The position numbers and the translations under genes are program-made. Source: a virus. From it: a DNA stretch of 64,000 nucleotides. Under the pieces are notes generated by a model. It did not search any database. It saw nothing but the letters and a program-made list of their open reading frames with translations, and was not told the origin of the DNA. The DNA lies in IMG/VR virus record IMGVR_UViG_3300015368_000213, positions 1 through 64,000 of that record; one strand, given 5' to 3'. Shown here in pieces: positions 7,056 to 14,002 of this stretch; position 1 is the stretch's first letter, and every line of letters begins with the position of its first letter.

Positions 7056-7218
7056 AGGATTCTCCACCATAACCAAAATCATCATCTTCTTCATTATCAT
7101 CAAAATTGTCTTTTGGATTATATCGCCAACGACTTTCGTTTTTCAGTCTCTTCTGTCGCAATCCATCACTGTTCACATTATAACGATCACTGGACTCATT
7201 AAAACTCTTGTTAGACAT
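7030..7218 (-). CDS. 62-residue acidic/Asn-rich protein
   Basis: MSNKSFNESSDRYNVNSDG... with a basic segment (RQKRLKNESRWRYNPK) and an acidic tail (DDNEEDDDFGYGGESYDW). Low-complexity, probably disordered. Function unknown. Confidence 0.5.
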   Translation of the reverse strand: MSNKSFNESSDRYNVNSDGLRQKRLKNESRWRYNPKDNFDDNEEDDDFGYGGESYDWQSEEN

Positions 7219-7241
7219 AGTAGTGTACCATCAATCCTCTA

Positions 7242-7775
7242 TTAAATTTTAATCTCACCTTTTTCAACTCTCAACCAAAACGTTCTATACAATCCGCGCT
7301 CTCTACCATAAGCTTCGATTTCAGATGGTGAATCATAATACTCATCCCCAACAAAATCTCCATCTGGTATTGGTTGGTATCGTTTCCCTAAGAATGCATA
7401 CGTACCATCCACATAATCTCTAAGCTCACCACACAAATATTGTTTTACATGTACAAGCTCATGAGAAAGATCCATCAATATAATACTCAATCTGGCTCTA
7501 ACACTTTTGTGTCCTAATATTCTATCAGCTTTCAACACAATTGTAAATTTTTTAATATCATTATCATTGCCATCATAAGTACACCAAGCTTTATATTTCA
7601 TCAAAGACTTTGTATATTCATTCGCCATCAATTCATCATCATCTAATATTCGTATATTCACCCTAGACTTCTTCAAAATGCCTCGTCGGACAAATTTAGT
7701 CAATACATAATCAGTAAATTTTCTAATCAAAGGTCTATCACCAACTTTTAAATGTTTACTGGTTATTACTACCAT
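7242..7775 (-). CDS. Predicted zinc metallopeptidase (HExxH)
   Basis: 177 residues. LSHELVHVKQYLCGEL (about 103-118) is an HExxH zincin motif. A downstream SPSEIEAYGRERGL supplies a likely third ligand Glu, as in SprT-like and related small metalloproteases. A second protein of similar plan is at 43760-44401 (YHELRHKEQ ... SSDEIDAHAYE). Either may process a virion or host protein. Family assignment is by motif only. Confidence 0.6.
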   Translation of the reverse strand: MVVITSKHLKVGDRPLIRKFTDYVLTKFVRRGILKKSRVNIRILDDDELMANEYTKSLMKYKAWCTYDGNDNDIKKFTIVLKADRILGHKSVRARLSIILMDLSHELVHVKQYLCGELRDYVDGTYAFLGKRYQPIPDGDFVGDEYYDSPSEIEAYGRERGLYRTFWLRVEKGEIKI

Positions 7776-7783
7776 TCTAGTAC

Positions 7784-8866
7784 CTACTCTATTCGTAAGA
7801 TGATTGTATCCTTATTGATTGAGCCATTCAGTTGCTGTGGTTTAGAGTTGATCTCCCCCATTACTTTGCGAAGAACAACTTTCCCACCATCCAAAACCCT
7901 AGATAGAGTTTCTTTTGGTTTTCTCAACGTTTTAGCAATAGACTCCGAATATTTATAATTTTCGATTTTACTACCCTTCACGGATAGACCAGCACCATCT
8001 GCTGCGACGTATACACCAAGTTTACGTGTTTTCACGTTAAATACCCACAATTTCTCAGCAGATAGGATCTTAATTGGGTTAATTGATTTCACATTGAATT
8101 CAGTGTCTTCCTTTTTATAATTCAATTTAGCGATTCTTTTTTCCAATGAAACTGCCTTCTTCTTTCTTGGCTTTCTGGTTGCTAGTGTATTTGATGCCAG
8201 ACGATTTGCCGCAGTGACAATATCAGATAGGAATGCAATTGCATTTTTCATGTCTTTATCTGATCTTGGATATGATTCTTTGATGTATGGATCACTTTTT
8301 CTTTTATGTATGACATCCGTCAGATTATCAACCAATCCATTAAAATATTCGGCAATCTTATTGGAATGTATTGCCTTTACATTATTATCAATGAGCCACT
8401 TGTATGCATCAAATGTTGTGATTGCCTTGTTGAAAAAGAAATCATCAAATACACCTTCAAGTTCCGCAATATATTGATCAGTCTTTCCCTGAATTCGGTC
8501 TTGGATATTCACCACATTATCAATGATAACTGGTTCTTCTGCTTTACCTTGTGTGCTGGATATTTCAGATAGGAATGCTTTTAGTTTATTATTGAAACTA
8601 AGCATTGTTTTATCGTCCACACGAACACCACGCGAAAGCATTCGCGCCAGCCACCCAAGACTGATGCTTACAGGATTATGAATTTTGATATCAACCACAT
8701 TCACAGCCGGAATGTTTGATTTGATGTAATCAATCAGATATTGACGCGAATCTGTCGCATCACGATTTAAATTATACCACTGGAATGCCTGTGCAAGATC
8801 TGCCTGATTTGCTTGCTGATCTCCCCAGACTGGTTCCAATGGCGTACTCACTACCACTTTACTCAT
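7784..8866 (-). CDS. Conserved hypothetical phage protein, 360 aa
   Basis: Starts at ATG 8866 after GAGGTTGGTC; an upstream in-frame TTG is ignored. Mostly helical, with a basic linker (ATRKPRKKKAVSLEKRIAKLNYKKED, about 228-253) and a beta-rich C-terminal domain (LWVFNVKTRKLGVYVAADGAGLSVKG). The basic linker and the C-terminal domain suggest nucleic-acid binding, but I do not recognise a family with known function. Confidence 0.6.
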   Translation of the reverse strand: MSKVVVSTPLEPVWGDQQANQADLAQAFQWYNLNRDATDSRQYLIDYIKSNIPAVNVVDIKIHNPVSISLGWLARMLSRGVRVDDKTMLSFNNKLKAFLSEISSTQGKAEEPVIIDNVVNIQDRIQGKTDQYIAELEGVFDDFFFNKAITTFDAYKWLIDNNVKAIHSNKIAEYFNGLVDNLTDVIHKRKSDPYIKESYPRSDKDMKNAIAFLSDIVTAANRLASNTLATRKPRKKKAVSLEKRIAKLNYKKEDTEFNVKSINPIKILSAEKLWVFNVKTRKLGVYVAADGAGLSVKGSKIENYKYSESIAKTLRKPKETLSRVLDGGKVVLRKVMGEINSKPQQLNGSINKDTIILRIE

Positions 8867-8880
8867 GACCAACCTCTATG

Positions 8881-8949
8881 TTATGATATTACATTAATAG
8901 CGTAATATAATGTGGATAATAACATAAAAACAACTAAAGTCAATAACAT
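8881..8949 (-). CDS. Possible 22-residue hydrophobic peptide
   Basis: ATG 8949 preceded by a strong CAGGAG ribosome site; encodes MLLTLVVFMLLSTLYYAINV and IS, a single membrane helix. It overlaps the promoter at 8916-8943. A CTAAATAGAT late-type motif lies about 30 bases upstream. Could be chance. Confidence 0.3.
   Translation of the reverse strand: MLLTLVVFMLLSTLYYAINVIS
8916..8943 (-). promoter_or_regulatory. sigma70-type promoter with extended -10 (TTGACTTT class)
   Basis: Minus strand: -35 TTGACT (8938-8943), 16-base spacer ending in TG-T, -10 TATTAT (8916-8921). Would drive the genes at 7784-8866 and 7242-7775. Confidence 0.7.
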
Positions 8950-8979
8950 TTTTTTCTCCTGTTGAACAACTAACTACAT

Positions 8980-8989
8980 ATCTATTTAG
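8980..8989 (-). promoter_or_regulatory. Candidate late promoter motif CTAAATAGAT
   Basis: Minus-strand CTAAATAGAT in the gap after the gene at 9017-9499. The same ten bases occur in gaps at 29960-29969 and 42668-42677, next to late genes. It resembles the T4-type late box TATAAATA. Confidence 0.4.
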
Positions 8990-9016
8990 CTGCTTATGCA
9001 GGAATGTAACAAATAT

Positions 9017-9499
9017 TTAATATATATTTTCGTTCGGGAATTCTTCTGTTGGCACAAAGATGTATTGTGGAGATTTTGGCTTAACGTATGGGAATACTAC
9101 ATCCCCTCTACAGTGTATATTGGTGTAATATGATTTACATGGTGTGCCATCGTCATCGCGTCGCCATTCCCACAACACAGCCGCATCAATATCATAACAA
9201 TGATCACCAGATTTAAATACGGATGATATCCTGTTGTTTTGTAGTGTTCCCTCAGAAACCTCATTCCATTCTGAATCTTCCCCAGTTAAAGGTGATATCG
9301 TTCTAAAATTAACCAATTCATTAAAAATGGTCAATGCATAATCAGCACTAAATCCACTGTGACCCTGTTTAGCGAATACATCTAATAATTCTAATATGTT
9401 ATCGCATATACTTTTTTGTGCGGCATCCGAATACGCTCCAGATTCATCCATCCAGCCAGCCAGCTTAAATTCTCTCAGTGCATGTTCTTTAATACTCAT
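9017..9499 (-). CDS. Conserved hypothetical phage protein
   Basis: 160 residues from ATG 9499 (GGTGAA ribosome site). Begins MSIKEHALREFKLAGWMDES; contains GHSGFSADYALTIFNELVNF, ISPLTGEDSEWNEV, a CYDIDAAVLWEWRRDDDG segment and FPYVKPKSPQYIFVP. I recall close relatives scattered through many proteobacterial phages (the pattern GHSG...PLTGE.W.W), none characterised to my knowledge. Confidence 0.75.
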   Translation of the reverse strand: MSIKEHALREFKLAGWMDESGAYSDAAQKSICDNILELLDVFAKQGHSGFSADYALTIFNELVNFRTISPLTGEDSEWNEVSEGTLQNNRISSVFKSGDHCYDIDAAVLWEWRRDDDGTPCKSYYTNIHCRGDVVFPYVKPKSPQYIFVPTEEFPNENIY

Positions 9500-9503
9500 A
9501 ATT

Positions 9504-9659
9504 TCACCAATGCCGTATAACGCCAGCCACAATAAAAATATTTGTTATGAGATATGATATGATTATCAATGTTCTTATCACTGCAATCATATCTGCTTCA
9601 TTATCCGTCCTACCAGACTTATCACCAAGGGCTTTAGCCCAGATCCGCCAAAACCTCAT
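9504..9659 (-). CDS. 51-residue membrane protein
   Basis: MRFWRIWAKALGDKSGRTDN, then EADMIAVIRT and a transmembrane helix (LIIISYLITNIFIVAGVI) ending RHW. ATGA overlap with the upstream gene. I recall this small protein type in other phages of Gram-negative hosts; function unknown. Confidence 0.6.
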   Translation of the reverse strand: MRFWRIWAKALGDKSGRTDNEADMIAVIRTLIIISYLITNIFIVAGVIRHW

Positions 9660-10006
9660 AGAGACAGATACCACGCCAATGTTATATAAACAAATTGATG
9701 CGCCATCTGATCCAATCCTAAATGACTCCAGAACTGAGGGGTTTGTATGTCACGATTACCATAGTTCATTTTGAACCAATCAATATGATAATGTGTAATG
9801 AAATCAAAAACACCTATCACACATGCAATGGGTAGTCCAGTAAAAAATAATCCGATAAACGTAGTGAATACTCCATGCTGGAGAGAATGGAGTATTCCAT
9901 GCGGATTACCATATATCCCTTTACCATTTACCATTTTCATGGTTTGTAGATGGAAGTCTACAAACCAATGCTTAATCTGGCAGAGTAAAAGAAATTCAAA
10001 CATCAT
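9656..10006 (-). CDS. DUF3307-like membrane protein
   Basis: 116 residues with three to four hydrophobic segments. Conserved His/Asp pattern KHWFVDF, GNPHGILHSLQHGVFT, DFITHYHIDWFK and HLGLDQMAHQFVY matches the DUF3307 style of polytopic proteins (His/Asp-rich helices). ATG 10006 overlaps the stop of the Ro-like gene (ATGATG). Probably resides in the inner membrane; role unknown. Confidence 0.7.
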   Translation of the reverse strand: MMFEFLLLCQIKHWFVDFHLQTMKMVNGKGIYGNPHGILHSLQHGVFTTFIGLFFTGLPIACVIGVFDFITHYHIDWFKMNYGNRDIQTPQFWSHLGLDQMAHQFVYITLAWYLSL

Positions 10007-11412
10007 TGCCAATCGTACTTAGAGATGCACACAGCTTTCTTCATGACGGATTCTGGTGAGAATTCTTCAAGATCAGCTTCGAGCACAGCACTCATGATTG
10101 ATGGTGAGAATCCAGATACCAAACACACTCCACGCTTGTCATATGACACTGGTGTATTGTCGGTTGATCGCAGATTCCAGAACACAATCATAGGTACTTG
10201 ATATCCAGCACTTTCATACTTTCTTTCAATCATCTTCATTGCAGAATCATCATACATTGCGCATTGATCAAATTGCATATCAGACAAAATCAAAAGGTAC
10301 TTTGGCATATCAGCCTGTGGTACAGAATTTTTGGTTGCAACATGTAGAATACGATCAAATGCGGCATGCAAATTAGTATTCATGTTCCATTCACTACTAT
10401 TCATCTGCACCATCTTCTGGCTCAATGTTCCTTGAACTTTAAGAATCTCTGGTTTTTCTGAGAATGTCAGGAACATATCCTTGAATGCGCCACTGTTCTT
10501 GTCTGCGCAATATAATCCCAAGGACAACGCAACATCAATACAACTGATGCTGTTATTCTTTCCTACATGGGCACTCATAGAACCAGAAACATCCACCATT
10601 GGTAGAACATTAGCATCAGACATGTAATTTGGTAGGCTATCCCACTGTTTATCACATACTGCCTTATCACCACGGTGACGCAATGCTTTGATGATGTCGT
10701 ATGGATAAACAGCCGAAGCATTTACCTTAATACCTTCATCACCGCGCACTAATGCATTACGATATTCAACAAATCGTTGAGTATCATTCTTATGGAATAC
10801 AGTCATGTAACGCGACATAGCCAGTGATGGTACATGTGAATAGTTAATAACAGAGTATTCCTTATTACACATATGTGTTTCAACCACATTAGTCAAACCA
10901 ACCAACAGCTTACGATAAGCCTTTGGCGATAATCCCAAATAGTTGCGAAGTTCAGCAGCCAGCACCCCTTTTCTTTTTTGCCATTTGGCACACAATCCAT
11001 TCTGATTGTGTAGCGCAGTCTTGATGATATCGAACGCCCTAGACTTTACTTCTGCTGTCTTGAAGATAAGCAAATCATCCCATCGACCAATGTTTGGAAC
11101 ATTGTTCAGAAACTTGGATGTCAGTAAGTCTGGGTGATATGCTTCAAGATGAACAAGCATGTCACGGAACAGCTGACGTTCACCAGCTCCACCACGAACA
11201 TCACGCGACCACTGAGCAATTCGCATTGCAATATCAGTGTCTGCCTGAATAGCCTTCTCAAAAGCTGCTGTGATGTTCTTTCCACGACTTGCCCCGATGT
11301 TATAGAACAAATCTACAACAGAAGACATAGATGATTTCTGAGCTTTCATACCATTTTCGGTACGGGCTACAACTGGGGTTTTTGCTACGGCATCTACGAA
11401 ACTGTTCATCAT
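10003..11412 (-). CDS. Ro60-like RNA-binding protein (DUF2828 family: HEAT-like repeats + vWA)
   Basis: 469 residues. The N-terminal two thirds are alpha-helical repeats with RDVRGGAGERQLF (70-82) and VPNIGRWDDLL (105-115), the hallmark of DUF2828, a relative of the TROVE/Ro60 fold. The C-terminal third is a von Willebrand A domain with a MIDAS DVSGS (274-278), a downstream Thr in NMNTNLHAAFDR and Asp in LILSDMQFD. In Ro60 such a ring plus vWA binds Y RNAs and misfolded RNA. Three Y-like RNAs lie directly upstream in the same transcription unit, which strongly supports a Ro-type role here. Binding itself is inferred. Confidence 0.8.
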   Translation of the reverse strand: MMNSFVDAVAKTPVVARTENGMKAQKSSMSSVVDLFYNIGASRGKNITAAFEKAIQADTDIAMRIAQWSRDVRGGAGERQLFRDMLVHLEAYHPDLLTSKFLNNVPNIGRWDDLLIFKTAEVKSRAFDIIKTALHNQNGLCAKWQKRKGVLAAELRNYLGLSPKAYRKLLVGLTNVVETHMCNKEYSVINYSHVPSLAMSRYMTVFHKNDTQRFVEYRNALVRGDEGIKVNASAVYPYDIIKALRHRGDKAVCDKQWDSLPNYMSDANVLPMVDVSGSMSAHVGKNNSISCIDVALSLGLYCADKNSGAFKDMFLTFSEKPEILKVQGTLSQKMVQMNSSEWNMNTNLHAAFDRILHVATKNSVPQADMPKYLLILSDMQFDQCAMYDDSAMKMIERKYESAGYQVPMIVFWNLRSTDNTPVSYDKRGVCLVSGFSPSIMSAVLEADLEEFSPESVMKKAVCISKYDWQ

Positions 11413-11432
11413 TCACCTCTATAATTAAAAAC

Positions 11433-11485
11433 AGGATCCCTTGCTTTTTTTTCCACAAAAAATTTTGGTTTGCTGTACGGATCCT
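11433..11485 (-). ncRNA. Y-RNA-like small RNA, element 3 (proximal to the Ro-like gene)
   Basis: 53 nt. Ends pair as AGGATCC (5', 11479-11485) with GGATCCT (3', 11433-11439). Directly after the 5' stem comes the shared motif ACAGCAAACCAAA (complement of 11464-11476). The loop folds as TTTTTT-GTGG-AAAAAA. It ends 21 bases before the Ro-like ATG. Same plan as elements 1 and 2 but without the tRNA-like insert. Confidence 0.65.
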
Positions 11486-11493
11486 AAACTAAC

Positions 11494-11606
11494 AGAATAC
11501 ATTTTTACGTGTCCTAACCACTAGACGAACACCATTTTCATGGTGTGATGGAATCGAACCACCGTCACGACATTAAGATTGTAATTTGTGTTGCTGTATG
11601 TATTCT
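11494..11606 (-). ncRNA. Y-RNA-like small RNA with tRNA-like domain, element 2
   Basis: 113 nt. A nine-pair end stem AGAATACAT/ATGTATTCT (11598-11606 with 11494-11502) carries the motif ACAGCAACACAAA on its 5' side and ACGTAAAAA on its 3' side. The distal part is a circularly permuted tRNA fold: T arm GGTGG-TTCGATT-CCATC (11563-11547), seven-pair acceptor stem ACACCAT/ATGGTGT closed by a GAAA tetraloop (11546-11529), two-base linker TC, and D arm GTCT-AGTGGTTA-GGAC (11526-11511). Spacing of all arms is canonical. This architecture matches bacterial YrlA-type Y RNAs, in which a tRNA-like module tops the Ro-binding stem. There is no anticodon loop, so it is not a tRNA. Confidence 0.85.
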
Positions 11607-11625
11607 AAAACCTCTAAATCAAAAC

Positions 11626-11680
11626 AGAATGCCTTTTTTACGTCTTTCAAATGTAAAGTTTGGTTTGCTGCAAGCATTCT
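11626..11680 (-). ncRNA. Y-RNA-like small RNA, element 1 (promoter-proximal)
   Basis: 55 nt. End stem AGAATGC/GCATTCT (11674-11680 with 11626-11632), motif GCAGCAAACCAAA after the 5' stem, small inner hairpin CTTT-ACATTTG-AAAG, and ACGTAAAAA on the 3' side as in element 2. The expected transcription start from the promoter at 11696-11724 lies about ten bases upstream of its first base. Confidence 0.65.
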
Positions 11681-11695
11681 TAATTCGTTATGTGT

Positions 11696-11724
11696 AGTAT
11701 ATAGTCAGAATTTATGAAAGTCAA
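11696..11724 (-). promoter_or_regulatory. Promoter of the Y-like RNA / Ro-like operon
   Basis: Minus strand: -35 TTGACT (11719-11724) overlapping the TGA of the upstream gene, 17-base spacer, -10 TATACT (11696-11701). Predicted start near 11689, just ahead of the first Y-like element. Belongs to the TTGACTTT class. Confidence 0.8.
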
Positions 11725-12029
11725 CCATTTTCTACATCTTTTTTTGAATTTTTTTCTGAATCTTTATCCTCAAGCATCTTCTTGGCTTCAATGTAATTAG
11801 CCAATCTATCTACTGCCACATCATATTCATGTTCATTTTTAGGTTCTTCCCCAACCCAAAACCCCTCAACTGAGGCTGGATTGATCATCATTGTCCTTAT
11901 TGCAATATATCGTCTCTGGTTTGCTTCCAGAGCATGAATATCAGTCTCTGTTTTTTCCAAATGACTCCAATCATCACCAGCTGTTGCAAATTCTTCTGGT
12001 ATGCCAACATATATTTTCTTATCTTCCAC
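11721..12029 (-). CDS. 102-residue hypothetical protein
   Basis: GTG 12029 is chosen: AGGAG lies seven bases upstream; a TTG at 12050 lacks one. MEDKKIYVGIPEEFATAGDDW... then a helix (DIHALEANQRRYIAIRTMM), SVEGFWVGEEPKNE and a Lys/Glu-rich tail. No family recognised. Confidence 0.6.
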   Translation of the reverse strand: MEDKKIYVGIPEEFATAGDDWSHLEKTETDIHALEANQRRYIAIRTMMINPASVEGFWVGEEPKNEHEYDVAVDRLANYIEAKKMLEDKDSEKNSKKDVENG

Positions 12030-12132
12030 GAATATGCTCCTTTGGTGCAAATGATATGACAGTCAAACAGCCAACAATAACACCAGCAAAAAACGAACAA
12101 AACACTAAAATTAACCAATCACTAGGATTCAT
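12019..12132 (-). CDS. 37-residue membrane peptide
   Basis: MNPSDWLILVFCSFFAGVIV... one transmembrane helix, then basic tail PKEHIRGR. ATG overlaps the TAG of the upstream gene. Function unknown. Confidence 0.5.
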   Translation of the reverse strand: MNPSDWLILVFCSFFAGVIVGCLTVISFAPKEHIRGR

Positions 12133-12355
12133 CTTTTCCAATACTCCAAAATTCACCACCAAATTGGACAAAATCATTTCCATCCGGATCGCGGTATACA
12201 TTATCCGAATTTTTTATGATATGCTCTTTGAGTTCTGTGCAGAATTTATGTAGTTCCTCTTCTGTCATATAATGAATACTATCGGATTTTGATAGAAATT
12301 CTTTAGCTCTTTTTTCTCTGAGTCTTGGTGTGATATCGATAATTTGTGCACTCAT
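12122..12355 (-). CDS. 77-residue hypothetical protein
   Basis: MSAQIIDITPRLREKRAKEF..., followed by MTEEELHKFCTELKEHI and YRDPDGNDFVQFGGEFWSIG. Two helices then a short beta hairpin. Overlaps both neighbours by a few bases. Function unknown. Confidence 0.6.
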   Translation of the reverse strand: MSAQIIDITPRLREKRAKEFLSKSDSIHYMTEEELHKFCTELKEHIIKNSDNVYRDPDGNDFVQFGGEFWSIGKDES

Positions 12356-12660
12356 TTTGTGTTATATCCTCTCATATCCAATTGGTGATTTTTGGGTATA
12401 TTACCCCTAATAAATTCGTAGGTAGGACCACAATTTTCCATTGCTTTAGTAAACGCACCCACAGTACCATCATGCCAACACTTACCTATCACATTCTTTA
12501 CTTTTACCCACTTAACATTATTTTCTGGTCTACCACTATACATATTTTTAAAGGAATAACCATCACTTATACCTCCACTCATGGAGCATATTGACATTGG
12601 TCTACACCAATCATCTGCATGAAAGATGTCATCTTTTTCCAGAATATATACAGTTAACAT
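12352..12660 (-). CDS. 102-residue hypothetical protein, C/W-rich
   Basis: Start ATG 12660 overlaps the upstream TAA; a longer frame start is unlikely. MLTVYILEKDDIFHADDWCR followed by PMSICSMSGGISDGYSF, then WVKVKNVIGKCWHDGTVGAF. Four cysteines and several Trp suggest a small compact fold. No family recognised. Confidence 0.55.
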   Translation of the reverse strand: MLTVYILEKDDIFHADDWCRPMSICSMSGGISDGYSFKNMYSGRPENNVKWVKVKNVIGKCWHDGTVGAFTKAMENCGPTYEFIRGNIPKNHQLDMRGYNTK

Positions 12661-13022
12661 TGATCCTGATCCCTCTTTTCCTTCCACTGCTCAAATTCTC
12701 TAACTAGTTCTTCATGACGGATCTCGTTGATTTCAAGATACCACTCTCTCAAAACAATACCATCCTCTCTATTAGCAACATAACCGACAATTGTTTGTGG
12801 TATGCCATATCTAACTGATCTCTCAACAGAGAACACTTCTATCACATTAAAATCGATAGCTACACCAGCATTTCGACTCATGAACGTAACTTTCTTTTTA
12901 TATTCTTCGTGTGCCCGTTCCGCATTTTCGGCACGAACTCTTAGATCATCAATTTGTAATTTCAAATCCGCATTGTCTTCAATAAGAGTTTGGATTCTTT
13001 GATCATTAAAAAGACACTTCAT
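12654..13022 (-). CDS. Coiled-coil hypothetical protein
   Basis: 122 residues. Residues 8-45 form a coiled coil (IQTLIEDNADLKLQIDDLR, RAENAERAHEEYKKK). The rest is a small globular part (FNVIEVFSVERSVRYGIP...) with a charged C-terminal helix. Function unknown. Confidence 0.6.
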   Translation of the reverse strand: MKCLFNDQRIQTLIEDNADLKLQIDDLRVRAENAERAHEEYKKKVTFMSRNAGVAIDFNVIEVFSVERSVRYGIPQTIVGYVANREDGIVLREWYLEINEIRHEELVREFEQWKEKRDQDQC

Positions 13023-13024
13023 TT

Positions 13025-14002
13025 CTATCTCCCACTCAATTTAAAAACAAATATTGGTTCATACTTAAATCCACCACGCACAATACTAGATAATTGATAT
13101 CTCAGCGTTTCGAGGTGATCAAATCCTTCTTCTACCGCAATTAGAACACAATCATTTTCAAGGTTCTTGTGTGATATGACATTTGCAACATTTATAGCAA
13201 GTGTACCACCACTTCGCATACATTGTCTACAGTTTTGTATTGTTTTTCTTAAAAAATTATTGTTCCAGCTATCCACATTTGGATATCGTAAAAAGCTCTG
13301 TGTTGATTCATCTGCATACTGTTCGGTATTAAAATATGGTGGTGATGTAAAGCACATATCAACTAACTCATTTGGTACAAAATCCTCACTACCAATCATA
13401 TGTAAATCAGTTTCCATGCCCATATGGGAGAAGTCATTTGACATAGAAAGCAATCCAGCCATAGTCTTGCTGCTTGGATCAGTTCCTATATATTTCGTTA
13501 CTGTGCCACTTGCATATGCACCAAGAAGCCTCCCACCAAAACCACACGACATATCCCACACAACACCACCACCATACTTTCTATAGATTGCTGCTGCTGA
13601 TGATGGTCTGAAATTACTAACAGATTGCACACCCGAATAACTACGCAATGCTTTTCTTATCTGTGAATCTGTCATAGAACCATCTTCACGAAGCATGGAT
13701 AAGCCACCACGTTTCAACCTACGTTCAACTGCCTTTTTGAGCAATACATCATCATTCCATATATCCATTGGAGTCTTCATTGTTCTGGTTTTTACGTCCC
13801 ACGCATGAGGGAAGTAACTCCATGCCAACCCCAATGCATGCATTGTCTGTCTAACCAAATCATTTACAATGATAGAGTCCAAGTCAAATCTACACATCTT
13901 ATCAAATTCACTCAGATCTTTTGTGTAATATGGGAATCCCCTAGAGATAACGTATTGGTATGCAGTCTCTAGGGTATCAGGATCAATGTCTATTGTCGTC
14001 AT
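13025..14002 (-). CDS. DNA (amino) methyltransferase, TSPPY type, copy A
   Basis: 325 residues. SAM-binding motif WDMSCGFGGRLLG (149-161) and catalytic TSPPY (219-223), as in N4-cytosine/N6-adenine methyltransferases. The block FRPSSAAAIYRKYGG just before the SAM site matches FRPTAAMAIYSMF in the second enzyme at 15357-16304, so the two are paralogues. No restriction endonuclease partner is visible, so protection of phage DNA or a regulatory mark is more likely than restriction. Overlaps the DNA ligase stop by four bases. Confidence 0.8.
   Translation of the reverse strand: MTTIDIDPDTLETAYQYVISRGFPYYTKDLSEFDKMCRFDLDSIIVNDLVRQTMHALGLAWSYFPHAWDVKTRTMKTPMDIWNDDVLLKKAVERRLKRGGLSMLREDGSMTDSQIRKALRSYSGVQSVSNFRPSSAAAIYRKYGGGVVWDMSCGFGGRLLGAYASGTVTKYIGTDPSSKTMAGLLSMSNDFSHMGMETDLHMIGSEDFVPNELVDMCFTSPPYFNTEQYADESTQSFLRYPNVDSWNNNFLRKTIQNCRQCMRSGGTLAINVANVISHKNLENDCVLIAVEEGFDHLETLRYQLSSIVRGGFKYEPIFVFKLSGR

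Noticed and set aside
11505-11570. Ordinary tRNA gene (TTCGATT T loop and GTCTAGTGGTTAGGAC D arm on minus strand)
   Set aside because: The T arm comes before the D arm, the acceptor strands are joined by GAAA, and there is no anticodon loop; it fits a Y-RNA tRNA-like module instead.
11433-11680. CRISPR-like array of three repeats
   Set aside because: Repeated parts are stem-loop ends with compensatory changes and unequal lengths, not identical direct repeats with unique spacers; no cas genes.
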